In this document: positions 17,868-26,679 of the stretch, in pieces
How the letters are laid out: each line of letters begins with the position of its first letter
Position numbering within the stretch: the stretch's first letter is position 1
Origin: Haloferax mucosum ATCC BAA-1512
GTDB taxonomy: Archaea; Halobacteriota; Halobacteria; Halobacteriales; Haloferacaceae
DNA: 64,000 nt
Assembly: GCF_000337815.1 (NCBI RefSeq)
Contig: NZ_AOLN01000004.1
Location: forward strand, 62,001 to 126,000
Direction: 5' to 3'
The notes under the pieces: model-generated
The model's database searches: none
What the model was told of the DNA's origin: nothing
The model's input: the letters and a program-made list of their open reading frames with translations, nothing else
Translations under genes and position numbers: made by a program

Positions 17868-20660
17868 ATGGTACGACTAAACGGTGGAGACGACAACGAA
17901 TCTGCCGAGGATTCGGACTCCATCCTCGAAGCGCAACTCAACAGACGGAACTACCTCAAGATTGGTGCGATGGCCGCATCGACCGCCCTCTCCGCCGGCG
18001 TCGCGTCGGCGGCGTCTGGTCCCGAGGAGCGCTTTGGAATCCAATGGGACCGCGTTGTCAACGCGGTGGACGACCTTGGAATGGACCCCAACGGAAACGA
18101 ACCGATAGACAACAAACTTGACGCCGCGTACGGAAGTGGGACGCTCATCGAATTCCCTCCGGGTGAGTATCTCGCCACCAACACGCAGTATTGGAATCAA
18201 AACGTCTCTCGTTTCGGTATGGTCGGGACCGGTAGCTCGCACAAAGACGTGCAGTTCGTCTTCCCCTCCGGCAACAACGGCGAAAAGTTCCGTTTCCTCG
18301 AAATCACGAGCGGGAGTCACCACGTCCTGAAGAACTTCTCGATTCAGCAGACCGACGACCGGACGACGACCGCCGACATCTGGCTCGTCAACGACGACGG
18401 CGCGCTCATCGAGGACGTCGAATGGCTCGGTCGCACGCCGACCGACAACGACGCCCGCCGCCAACTGCTCGCCTACGACTGTTCGTCGGTCGACGGCGTC
18501 AACGTCGCCCGTCGCGTCTACATGCGCGAGGGTGCCGAACTCCCCGGCTACCCCGACGGAGTCGCCGGAATTCGCGTGCAGGGCGGCTCTGTCGGCGAGA
18601 TTCGACTCGTCGATTGTCACATCGAACAGCGCGGCTCGTCGTCGTTCCGCGCCACACACACTCGCGGCGTCCTCCGCGTCGAAGGCGGTCTCTTCAAGAA
18701 CAACGACAACACGAACATGCGTATTTCGGCGGGCGACCACCCCTCGAAGACCTCGTGGATTAAGGGTGCGACCGTCATCATGGACGCCGACAACCTCAAC
18801 GAGCACGCACACGACGGCGACAGCCTCGACAGCCCCGAGGGGCTTCGCATCGACTCCACGGGCAACGGCTACGCCGACGTTCTCATCGAGGACTGTGACT
18901 TCATCTTCAAGTCCTGTCCGACCTCGCGCGGTATCGTCTCGTCGCCGACGTGGGCCGGACACGGCGGCTTTACGCTCCGCAACTGCCGGATTCAGAACGA
19001 CACCGACGTCCAGACGATTCACGCCGACTCCGTCGATACCGGCACCGCAGACAAGCCGTGGGGACTGAACCTCGAAAACGTCTCGATTACGGGTAACGCC
19101 ACGTCGCAACCGGCCGGTGCCGCCGTCTGCATCGACAGTGACCGAAACGGTTCGACGGTCAAGAACAGTTGTATCCACTTCCCGAACGGCAACGTGGACG
19201 GCGTCCTCGTCAACGACGCGAACGACTGTGAGATTACGGACACCAACATCAACGTTTCCGGGCAAGCGACCGTGTTCAGCGGAGCCGACGTGAACACGAA
19301 CAACATCACGAGTAGCGAGTCGTGTCCGCTCCCCAACCCGGACGACGGCACGAGCGGTGGCTCCTCCGGCGGGGACTCGTCCGACGGCGACACTTCGACT
19401 GACTCCGACGGCTCCGATTCGTCCGGCCCGACCGAACCGCTTCCGAACGACCTTCGCCTCGTCGGCACGGGAACGACGACGCAGTACGAATTCACCGTCA
19501 CCGACTCGCTCCAGACGGCCGACGGCTCCATCGAAGAGTGGGACGACGTTTCCAGCGACTCCGCAACCGGCTGGATTACAACCGACGGCTCCGAGGACGC
19601 GTACACCTTCTCCGGCGACGTCGATTCGTTTTCGTTCCTCGAAGGCGAGGCCGAAATCTACGTCAACGGCGAGCAGGTCACACCCAGTACCATCACGGAC
19701 GCGACGAGCGACGACGGCTCGTCCGGCGATGGTAGCTCGGGGGGTTCGTCGAGCGGCGATTCTGGCGGGTCGTCCGGTGGCTCTTCCGATGGTTCGTCCG
19801 ACGGCTCCTCGTCTGACTCGTCGCACGAACTGCGCATCGTGGGGACGGGCGTTCAAACCCAATACGAGTTCGCAGTCAGCGACTCGCTCGAAGGCTCCGG
19901 CGATACCATCGAAGAGTGGGACAGTCTCACCAGCACGTCCGCCGCTGGCTGGATTACGACGCAGGGCGCAGAAGACGCGTTCACCTTCACCGGCGACGTG
20001 ACGTCCTTCTCGTTCGTCGAGGGCGAGGCAGACCTCTACGTCGATGGCGAGCAGGTCACGCCAAGCACCATCACGGACGCGACGAGCGACGACGGCTCGT
20101 CCGGTGGCGACTCCGAAGACGGCGGCTCGTCGGGCGACGGCGGTTCGTCTGGCGGCGACTCGACCACCGAAAACGAACTGCGCATCGTAGGCATGGGCAC
20201 GGAGACGCAGTACGAAGTCGCAGTCAACGGCTCTCTGCAGGCCGGCGACTCCATCGAAGAGTGGGACGACGTTTCCGACGCCTCGGCCACCGGCTGGATT
20301 ACGACCGACGGCTCGGAGGACGTGTACACGTTCACCGGCGAAATTACGTCGTTCTCGTTCCTTCAGGGCGAGGCGGAGGTCTACGTCAACGGCTCGGCGG
20401 TTGACCCCGCCGTGTTCGCGCTTCCGAACCGCCTCACGGTCACCGGCGACGGCACGGAGACGCAGTACGACTTCACCGTCACCGGCGAAATCATGAACGA
20501 CCCGCTCGTCGGCGCGACCGAAAGCGCCGACTCCGTCAGCTCCGGCACGGCGAAAGGCTCCGTCACCGACGACAGCGACGCCTTCCGCTTCTCGGGCGAC
20601 ATCACGAAGATGAACCTGACCGGCGACGCGGCGCTGACGTTCGAAGACAACGACGGCTAA
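17868..20660 (+). CDS. Tat-exported right-handed beta-helix protein with four C-terminal repeat modules
   Basis: A 930-residue exported protein. The leader contains RRNYLKIGAMAAS, a twin-arginine signal without lipobox. Residues about 50-490 form a parallel beta-helix rich in short turns (for example SVDGVNVARRVYMREGAEL, GVLRVEGGLFKNNDNTNMRI), the fold of polysaccharide lyases and hydrolases. Then come Ser/Gly/Asp linkers and four modules starting near residues 527, 653, 769 and 854, each beginning LR[IL]VG-like and ending in a strand such as EIYVNGEQV. It lacks a membrane anchor, so it is probably released or bound to the glycan. A lipoprotein paralogue lies at 43791. Polysaccharide cleavage or remodelling is inferred from fold and location; catalytic residues are not identifiable by eye. 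Confidence 0.8.
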   Translation: MVRLNGGDDNESAEDSDSILEAQLNRRNYLKIGAMAASTALSAGVASAASGPEERFGIQWDRVVNAVDDLGMDPNGNEPIDNKLDAAYGSGTLIEFPPGEYLATNTQYWNQNVSRFGMVGTGSSHKDVQFVFPSGNNGEKFRFLEITSGSHHVLKNFSIQQTDDRTTTADIWLVNDDGALIEDVEWLGRTPTDNDARRQLLAYDCSSVDGVNVARRVYMREGAELPGYPDGVAGIRVQGGSVGEIRLVDCHIEQRGSSSFRATHTRGVLRVEGGLFKNNDNTNMRISAGDHPSKTSWIKGATVIMDADNLNEHAHDGDSLDSPEGLRIDSTGNGYADVLIEDCDFIFKSCPTSRGIVSSPTWAGHGGFTLRNCRIQNDTDVQTIHADSVDTGTADKPWGLNLENVSITGNATSQPAGAAVCIDSDRNGSTVKNSCIHFPNGNVDGVLVNDANDCEITDTNINVSGQATVFSGADVNTNNITSSESCPLPNPDDGTSGGSSGGDSSDGDTSTDSDGSDSSGPTEPLPNDLRLVGTGTTTQYEFTVTDSLQTADGSIEEWDDVSSDSATGWITTDGSEDAYTFSGDVDSFSFLEGEAEIYVNGEQVTPSTITDATSDDGSSGDGSSGGSSSGDSGGSSGGSSDGSSDGSSSDSSHELRIVGTGVQTQYEFAVSDSLEGSGDTIEEWDSLTSTSAAGWITTQGAEDAFTFTGDVTSFSFVEGEADLYVDGEQVTPSTITDATSDDGSSGGDSEDGGSSGDGGSSGGDSTTENELRIVGMGTETQYEVAVNGSLQAGDSIEEWDDVSDASATGWITTDGSEDVYTFTGEITSFSFLQGEAEVYVNGSAVDPAVFALPNRLTVTGDGTETQYDFTVTGEIMNDPLVGATESADSVSSGTAKGSVTDDSDAFRFSGDITKMNLTGDAALTFEDNDG
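18615..18742 (+). repeat. 128-nt block identical to 44508-44635
   Basis: This stretch of the beta-helix gene is identical base for base, third codon positions included, to positions 44508-44635 in the lipoprotein paralogue (constant offset 25893). Flanking sequence continues similar but with scattered differences (first mismatch at 18743). It encodes the CHIEQRGSSSFRATHTRGV part of the helix. Such a sharp identical patch inside diverged copies suggests gene conversion or a very strong local constraint. Confidence 0.85.
19446..20657 (+). repeat. Four tandem C-terminal protein modules in the beta-helix protein
   Basis: Modules of about 75-85 residues begin at nucleotides 19446, 19824, 20172 and 20427. 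The first three share IEEWD, GWIT, the aromatic TF[ST]G[DE] and SFSF strands and a closing VYVNG-like strand; the fourth is more divergent and ends the protein. The linkers are Ser/Gly/Asp repeats. Related modules make up the C-terminal part of the GH16 protein at 37610-39763, so this is probably a surface-binding or glycan-binding domain. Confidence 0.8.
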
Positions 20661-21881
20661 GCTGACTCACAGATACCCAAACGTGGGTATCTCGTCCGAC
20701 TGCGGCGCCATCTTTTGCGACGAGTTCGCCTGCCGGGAAGTCGTCGCTCTTTCCGTTTCGACGTACGAGCACCGACTGTTCGTCTCGACGTGGGTCTCGT
20801 GCAGACTCGGCGATTTTAGGCGGCGGTTTCAGGTGCTGTCCTTGCGCTGTATGCACACTATTAAATCCAGTCTGTAGTTCATACTGTGAAACTGTTAATA
20901 ATAGATTGGATATCTGGTTCTATCTGCGAACCGCTCTTGGTCAGAAACCTTTCATTCGTTTGACAACGTCGGTCTTACCACGATTCTCGCCTCTGAATTC
21001 ATGATTTTCGTAATATGACAATTTAAAAGGGTTTCAACAGAGCCGAGGGAGTAAAATGACTAGAAAGACACCAACAAAACGATATAGGAACTCGTCGCTG
21101 GCGGACTATTCAGAAAATATGCCTCGATTTGGTGGCCAACGATGTATCTTCGAGGAGCACCACAGAACTGTCTAGGTTAGAAATCCCTTGACTGGCGTCG
21201 TCCATCGAGCGCTCGGTGCGGTCGCCGAACTGTATAGTATTGCAAAAACAACGTGAACTATCTGTGGGAACTCGCGTGAGTTCCCTCCCAGAACCCATGA
21301 ACGCTGACGACTCGAATTTTGAGGGCGTGAACCATCTTCCGATGCGGTTTTGTTCGGCGTAGTCGAGTCACCCGATCAGCTTAATCGAGAGATTGTCGTC
21401 TCATTTCTATTGATATTACTGCGAAACACATCGTCTGTGGGGTTGAATTTTCCGCGAGTCGATGGAGAAACGTAGCAATCGAACCGGTCCTCTGTCATCC
21501 AGAAAATTCGACGTTAAGAACCAGCCGTGTTTTGGTGTCTATTGTGGTATATAACCAAGATTATTCGTCATCAGTCTTAACAGCGGCTTTGTTGACTGTA
21601 CTCCTCCGGTTTCGTCTCAGACGGGTTGTAACCGTTCCCACCAGCTGATGTACCCAATTGTTTCTATTTGGGTTGGTTTCGGGGTTCTCGTCGGCAGAAA
21701 CTCAATAACTATGTTCGGAATCCTTTGGCCCCCTTTTTGATTGGTGATGGACTACTTCTCCCTCGTCTGGTGGCACTACCGGTAACAAGTCCGCTCAGAA
21801 GCTAGTCCCAACGTAGATTAGGAGTGACCGACTTGGACGCTCTATTCAGCAGGTTCGGCAAGGTATCTGTGGCTGAGGGTG
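20661..21881. other. Gene-poor, lower-GC spacer with decayed sequence
   Basis: About 1.2 kb without a convincing gene. Codon use in the open frames is not haloarchaeal and most frames are broken by stops. The word ACTGTCTAG at 21167-21175 matches the terminal repeat of the IS6-type remnants at 57263 and 59332, so a truncated insertion sequence may have been here. A 39-codon ORF at 21056 is listed separately. Confidence 0.5.
21056..21175 (+). CDS. Possible 39-residue basic peptide or truncated gene start
   Basis: ATG at 21056 opens MTRKTPTKRYRNSSLADY and closes at the TAG within an IS6-like ACTGTCTAG word. A purine-rich GAGGGA stands 5 nt before the ATG and an AATTTAAAA patch about 30 nt before it, so the expression signals look real. 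The product resembles nothing I recognise. It may be the 5' end of a gene cut by a lost insertion sequence. Confidence 0.25.
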   Translation: MTRKTPTKRYRNSSLADYSENMPRFGGQRCIFEEHHRTV

Positions 21882-22178
21882 TCAAGAGCCGCCACCACCT
21901 CCGCCGATTGTGCCGTGTTTCGCCTTTACTTCTCTCTCGCGCCGTTCGCGTTGTTTCGTCGCGTCGTCTTTCTGCGTCTCTCGGCCACGTTGGTTTTCTT
22001 CCTGTCTCCGTGTCCGACGCATCGCCCATCTCAAGATGAAGCGGGCTGTGACGAACGAGATGAGAGCGTGAATCGCATACGACGCACCCCCAATTACAAG
22101 AAATAGCACTGCAAGCGCGGTGCAGAACCCGACTGCGTACCCGAATTTGTTGGGTCGTTTTGGAGAACCGTCTGCCAT
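21882..22178 (-). CDS. Small membrane protein with charged C-terminal tail
   Basis: A 98-residue protein. Residues about 12-45 form two adjacent hydrophobic segments (YAVGFCTALAVLFLVIGGAS and a second one through FVTARFILRW), followed by a strongly charged Arg/Glu/Lys tail of about 40 residues and a terminal Gly run. The gene is preceded on the same strand by a 57-residue membrane protein gene, forming a likely two-gene unit. It is unlike the neighbouring polysaccharide genes in codon use and may have come with a mobile element. No family is recognised. Confidence 0.5.
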   Translation of the reverse strand: MADGSPKRPNKFGYAVGFCTALAVLFLVIGGASYAIHALISFVTARFILRWAMRRTRRQEENQRGRETQKDDATKQRERREREVKAKHGTIGGGGGGS

Positions 22179-22289
22179 ACCAAGAAGTAAACTCCCGATG
22201 AAAATGAATGTACGTGAACTGTCTAGTCACGCCAACTTGAGAAGTAGTCAAGTCGGTGAATTACTCAGGTAGTATACTCACCGACTGTC

Positions 22290-22463
22290 TCAGCCGTCGA
22301 AATAGGTCCATATCATCGTCGAAGAACCTACCAAGGAGAGTACACCACCTACCAACAGTACCAGAGCCTGAATTGGAACTGTGGCTCTAGTCCCCGAAAC
22401 AACTGGATTCAAAAATATCAGCAAACCGCCACAGGCGAGGGTTGCAAGCGTTCTATTATTCAT
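22290..22463 (-). CDS. 57-residue two-helix membrane protein
   Basis: Reading the minus strand from the ATG at 22463 gives MNNRTLATLACGGLLIFLNP, a polar turn, and IQALVLLVGGVLSLVGSSTM, ending WTYFDG then TGA at 22290. Two transmembrane helices are evident in 57 residues. It lies 111 nt upstream of the 98-residue membrane protein gene on the same strand, so the two are probably one transcript. Such paired tiny membrane proteins are common in haloarchaeal accessory DNA but have no assigned role. Confidence 0.55.
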   Translation of the reverse strand: MNNRTLATLACGGLLIFLNPVVSGTRATVPIQALVLLVGGVLSLVGSSTMIWTYFDG

Positions 22464-22594
22464 CTACTGAACAATTGTTTATAGAATGGTAAACATTTGC
22501 TCTCGACAGTGACTGCGACACCTGTACGTGGCGAAAAGCAAGTAGATGTTGTGACCGATACGCGCCCTGTATTCAGCACGACCGCAGAGGCCTT

Positions 22595-22612
22595 CCCTCC
22601 CCTCCCCTCCCC
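22595..22612 (-). promoter_or_regulatory. G-quadruplex motif immediately after the epimerase stop
   Basis: The minus strand carries GGGGAGGGGAGGGGAGGG, four G-runs with one-base loops, starting 5 nt after the TAG of the epimerase gene (22618). Such a sequence should fold into a very stable parallel quadruplex in the mRNA 3' end or in the non-template strand. It may stop transcription or protect the 3' end. Confidence 0.6.
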
Positions 22613-22617
22613 TCTCT

Positions 22618-23559
22618 CTACGCCGACGACGTCTCGGTCGTATCGCTCGCCAGCAATCGCTCGATTCCGTCGGACAACGAGACTTCGGACCTGTATCCGA
22701 GGTCCGACCGCGCCGCGGACGTCTCCGCACACGAATGCTCGATTGCCGCAGGCCGCGGGTCTCGGTGTACGATTCGGGAGTCGCTGTCCGTGGCGTCTCG
22801 AATCATCTCGGCGAGCGTTCGAATCGAGACGCGTTCGCCCGTCCCGACGTTGTACGCTCGGCCGACGTTACTGGTCGTCGCGGCGCATAGATTCGCTTCG
22901 ACCACGTCGTCAACGAAGACGAAATCCCGAGTTTGGGTGCCGTCGCCTTCCACCGTAATCGGCGTGCCGCTTCGGGCCTGGTCCACGAAAATTCGTATCA
23001 CACCGCTGTAATCACCGCCGGACTGCCGCGGGCCGTAGACGTTAAAATATCGCAGTGCGACCGTCTCCACGCCGTAGAGGTCGTGATACAGTTGCGCGTA
23101 CCTGTCGAGGGTGAGTTTCTGTACGCCGTACGGGGTCGTCGGCGCGGGCGGTTCGTCTTCGGGAATCGGGACGGTTTCCGGCGGCCCGTAGATGGCCGCG
23201 CTCGAAGCGAGGACGACCCGCGCGTCCTCGCGCCGAGCCGTCTGAAGGAGTCTGAGCGTCGCCGTCGAGTTCACTTCGTGGCTCCTGACCGGTTTTTCGA
23301 CCGACCGGCGGACGCTCACCAACGCCGCTTGATGAAACACCAAGTCGACGTCGGCCATCGCCTCGGCCACGAGCCGTTCGTCCCGGATATCGCCGTCGAA
23401 GAGCGTCACGGCATCTGGAAGTCTCGTTCGAACGCCCGTCGAGAGGTTATCGAGAACGCGAACCTCGTTGTCGGGAACCAGCGCATCGACGATGTGGCTT
23501 CCGATGAACCCAGCACCACCGGTCACGAGGACCGTTCGCCCCTCGATATCTGTGACCAT
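22618..23559 (-). CDS. NAD-dependent epimerase/dehydratase (UDP-glucose 4-epimerase-like SDR)
   Basis: A 313-residue extended SDR enzyme. VLVTGGAGFIGSHIVDAL is the nucleotide-binding start (about residues 9-26), DGDIRD follows, the catalytic triad includes Ser in VLASSAAIYG and the pair YGVQK near residue 148-152, and RYFNVYGPRQ is the substrate loop. I start at ATG 23559; a start 18 codons upstream would add a basic tail before the Rossmann fold. The enzyme likely epimerises C4 of a UDP-sugar (glucose/galactose or uronic acid) for this locus. The minus-strand gene is monocistronic and ends at a G-rich motif. Confidence 0.88.
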   Translation of the reverse strand: MVTDIEGRTVLVTGGAGFIGSHIVDALVPDNEVRVLDNLSTGVRTRLPDAVTLFDGDIRDERLVAEAMADVDLVFHQAALVSVRRSVEKPVRSHEVNSTATLRLLQTARREDARVVLASSAAIYGPPETVPIPEDEPPAPTTPYGVQKLTLDRYAQLYHDLYGVETVALRYFNVYGPRQSGGDYSGVIRIFVDQARSGTPITVEGDGTQTRDFVFVDDVVEANLCAATTSNVGRAYNVGTGERVSIRTLAEMIRDATDSDSRIVHRDPRPAAIEHSCAETSAARSDLGYRSEVSLSDGIERLLASDTTETSSA

Positions 23560-24338
23560 GCCTCCCTTGTGGCGACGTCGGAGTAATGTTACTTTGCGGT
23601 TTAACCGGCACAATCGGGGCTAAAGCGGTCACAAGACGTGTTTTTGCGCGGTACTTCGATTTGACTTCCGCGCAGTCACCGTTTGAACCCGTTCGTTTTG
23701 AAATCCGCTCGTCGGCCTACTGCGACCGCCGCGAGTTTGCACGACGCTCCTTCTCGATGGCTATTCGTGAGGAATCATCTCGATGTTCACGCGGCGTTCT
23801 GTTTGGACGGGTCGGACACGCTCGTAACGTTCCAGGTAGACGCCATCGGTTATCACGAAAATAAACGACTTCTGGTGTCTTTTCCATTACAGCCGTATCT
23901 GTGTAATCTTTCGATGGGTGCGTACAGTTCGCACACAAACCCGTTCCTAACGGTTCTCTACGGCTCTTTCACCCGTATTAGGGCTATTCGTTCCCGCGCG
24001 AGACCGATTTCCGGCACGGTTACCCACTTCCTGAACTCTCACGGTCGGTGATTGTCTTTCGGACCGTATTTATTCGATTCGAGACACATATCGCGGCCCG
24101 AAACGACAGCATCGAATTGTCGCCGTGTCTCGGCGGTAAACCCAGTCCTCGCATCTCAGTTCGAGTCGATATCGGCGTCTCGACCGGCTATTGGCCCGTC
24201 TCGTCTCCTGTCTTTGGTCAGCCAGTTTTCGCCTGAAACGAGTTCGTGTTCGATTCCCTGAGTTTCACACCTGTCTCAACTAGTACTATGTGGTAGAAGA
24301 GTGATATTTCCAGTGGTACTCCCCTGGGAGGCACAACC
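23560..24338. other. Intergenic spacer without recognised gene
   Basis: This 779-nt divergent spacer separates the epimerase from the large membrane protein at 24339. Reading frames are short and none shows family sequence; a 73-codon minus frame beginning MCANCTHPSK was considered and set aside. GC is a little below that of the genes. The ribosome-binding-like GGGAGG lies 9 nt before the ATG at 24339. Confidence 0.4.
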
Positions 24339-26585
24339 ATGTCTTCGAAATTAAATAGGATGACACTACCGTCGTTGTCACAGACCACCTCGTTGCAACT
24401 CTCACTCGTGGTGTTGCTCTCGGTGTTTTGGATAAGTCTCGGACTAGATTCGGGTGGTGCGTTTGCGGCGGCACTCCGCGTGAGTAGTGGGCTTGTTCTC
24501 CTTCTTTTCGTGCCCGGGACGCTCCTCGCTCGCCTCGTGCGACTCGAAACGGACCGAGTAAGTACGTTCTTACTCTACGCGGTCGGGTTGAGTTTCGTGT
24601 TCCTCTCGGTGCTCGTCGTCGTCGTGGGCCTCACGCTCCCGCTTTTGAACGTGTCTGAACCCTTCTCGTTGCGCCCGCTCGCGCTCTCGTTGACTATCGG
24701 GTTGCTCGTGTTAGCGACGTTGTTGGGGCGCGGAGAGCGACCGCAGTTACGTTTCCGGTCTTGGACGCCGGAGCCAGCGACGGTCGGTTTGCTGGTGCTT
24801 CCTATCGCCGCGGTCGTCGCCGCCACCATGATGAACGAATTTGGAGACTCTTCGTTCATGTTCGTCCTCGTGGCGCTCGTCGTCGCGGCCGTCCTGCTGA
24901 TTTCGACGCAGTATCTCTCTTCGAGTCAGTATCCGGCGGCAATTTTTCTCGTCGCGCTCGCAACGTTTCTTCACCGGAGTCTGCTCACGAGCGGCGTCGT
25001 CGGCGCGGATATCCAGTATCAGTATTTCCTCGCACAGCGCGTCCACGATGTCGGTCTCTGGTCGCCGGTCGCCGGCAGTGCTATCATGTCGCTCCCGCTT
25101 GTGACGGCGGTTCCCGCGAGTATTTCGGTTCTCGTCGGGATTCCCGTCGCCGCCGTGTTCAAAGCCGTCTACGTCGCCGCATTTTCGCTCGTTCCGGTCG
25201 GCATCTACTACGTTGCGACCGAAGTCCTCGGGCGACGCGAAGCCCTCTTCGGGAGTCTCTTTTTCGTCTTCTACCACGGGTCGTTTTACTTTACGCCCGG
25301 CAAGCAGTTGTTCTCCGAGCTATTCGTTGTGCTCCTGTTACTGTCGTTTTTTGGCGACGGTCTCTCGAAGCGAGGCTTGTACGCCGTCGGACTGCTGTTG
25401 ACCCTCGGAATCGCCCACTCACACTACGGGTCGGCGTATCTACTCGGCGGTTCGTTGCTCCTCGGGTTCGTCCTCCTCGCGGTCGCCGGACGGTTCGTGG
25501 GTGACTTCGACCACCGACTTTCTATCGTCTATCCGGTCGTGGTACTCACCGTGGCGACCGCGTGGTACGCGGCGACGTCTCTCGAATTACTTCTTTTGAT
25601 TGCAGACCTTCCGCTCCGTCTCGTTGGCCAGTTGGTTGCACTGGTCTCGGGGACGGTCGTCGGAAGTGGAGCGAGCTATATCCAACAGGAGACGAGCCTG
25701 CTCGGGCAACTCAACGTCGGCGTCTACCTGCTCTTGACGGGGCTTCTCGCCGTCGGACTCGCGTGGCGTACCGGACGGCAACTGCGCCAAATCCGGCGCG
25801 GAGAGCCGCCGCGGAACGTGGAGTACACCGCGCTCGCTATCCCGATGTTCGTGTTCCTCGCGTCTTCGTTCCTCGTTATCGCAAACCTCTGGGCCGACAG
25901 AGCGTACCAACTCGTCTTAGTCGTGCTCGCGCCGCTCGCGCCGGTCGGATTTCGATTCCTGTTTGTCGTCGGCCACCGGCTCCGTGAGCAAGTCGGGCGC
26001 CTCGGCGATATTCGTGGACGGAAGCCTCGCCGTTGGTCCGTCGGTGCTCGGCCCCGGTGGGCCGTTTTGGCGGTGCTACTGAGCGTCCTCTTTCTCTTCA
26101 ACTCGGGGGCCGCGTTCGCGGCGACCGGCGACGCGGGGACTGCAACGTTCGATTCGACTGCGAACGATTTCGCGTTTAGCGAGGACGAACGCGCCGGTGC
26201 GCACTGGCTCAAACAACACGCTGGGTTCTCCGACGCCGGGACGTATCGCTCGCAGACCGCCCGGTTGGCGTCCGACGAGACGGTGACCATCTACACGGAT
26301 TCGGTGACGTACCAACTGTTCAGATCGACGATTCCCGAGAACTACTACGACGCCCGTATCGTCAGGCTTCGAAGTCAGTGGAACCCCGACTTCGACCGTT
26401 CTCGACTCGACGGCGGGTACGTCTTCGTTCGCAAGCGGAGCGTCGTCGAAAATGCCGGCTCGGAACCACTTCCGATCTCGTTGCTTTCGGGTTCTGACGT
26501 CGCGGCTATCGTCGATTCCGGGGACGTCGTCTTCGAGAACGAAGACGTGCTCATCGTCGAACTCGACGACCCACCCACCACGTAG
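24339..26585 (+). CDS. Large polytopic membrane protein with soluble C-terminal domain
   Basis: A 748-residue protein with about 14 to 16 hydrophobic segments in residues 15-590 and an extracytoplasmic C-terminal domain of about 150 residues (from FAFSEDERAGAHWLKQHAGF on). The loop GVVGADIQYQYFLAQRVHD near residue 225 has an acidic residue in the place where GT-C glycosyltransferases carry their catalytic Asp or Glu, and IAHSHYGSAYLL occurs later. Architecture resembles the 596-residue protein at 13895, though sequence similarity is weak. It is followed 94 nt later by a GT2 gene. It may be a polymerase, ligase or mannosyltransferase-like enzyme; I cannot name the family. DUF2206-type proteins are one possibility. 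Confidence 0.68.
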   Translation: MSSKLNRMTLPSLSQTTSLQLSLVVLLSVFWISLGLDSGGAFAAALRVSSGLVLLLFVPGTLLARLVRLETDRVSTFLLYAVGLSFVFLSVLVVVVGLTLPLLNVSEPFSLRPLALSLTIGLLVLATLLGRGERPQLRFRSWTPEPATVGLLVLPIAAVVAATMMNEFGDSSFMFVLVALVVAAVLLISTQYLSSSQYPAAIFLVALATFLHRSLLTSGVVGADIQYQYFLAQRVHDVGLWSPVAGSAIMSLPLVTAVPASISVLVGIPVAAVFKAVYVAAFSLVPVGIYYVATEVLGRREALFGSLFFVFYHGSFYFTPGKQLFSELFVVLLLLSFFGDGLSKRGLYAVGLLLTLGIAHSHYGSAYLLGGSLLLGFVLLAVAGRFVGDFDHRLSIVYPVVVLTVATAWYAATSLELLLLIADLPLRLVGQLVALVSGTVVGSGASYIQQETSLLGQLNVGVYLLLTGLLAVGLAWRTGRQLRQIRRGEPPRNVEYTALAIPMFVFLASSFLVIANLWADRAYQLVLVVLAPLAPVGFRFLFVVGHRLREQVGRLGDIRGRKPRRWSVGARPRWAVLAVLLSVLFLFNSGAAFAATGDAGTATFDSTANDFAFSEDERAGAHWLKQHAGFSDAGTYRSQTARLASDETVTIYTDSVTYQLFRSTIPENYYDARIVRLRSQWNPDFDRSRLDGGYVFVRKRSVVENAGSEPLPISLLSGSDVAAIVDSGDVVFENEDVLIVELDDPPTT

Positions 26586-26679
26586 CAGTTCGGCCGTGTC
26601 CCCCGCGTTTTCTCACGAATTCGTGAATCTCCCGGTGGCTTTTCGTCGGTTGGCAGTGTTTGTCGTGGTGGGAGGAACC

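Noticed and set aside
17877-19862. Minus-strand 661-codon open frame
   Set aside because: Antisense shadow of the beta-helix gene, kept open by codon bias; the plus-strand frame has a Tat leader and fold.
21802-22251. 149-codon minus-strand frame overlapping the 98-residue membrane protein
   Set aside because: The alternative frame is rich in Arg, Ser and Thr without hydrophobic pattern; the overlapping membrane-protein frame is more protein-like.
23717-23938. 73-codon minus-strand frame starting MCANCTHPSK
   Set aside because: Only one Cys-x2-Cys pair, an Arg-rich tail, and no promoter or neighbours; probably chance.
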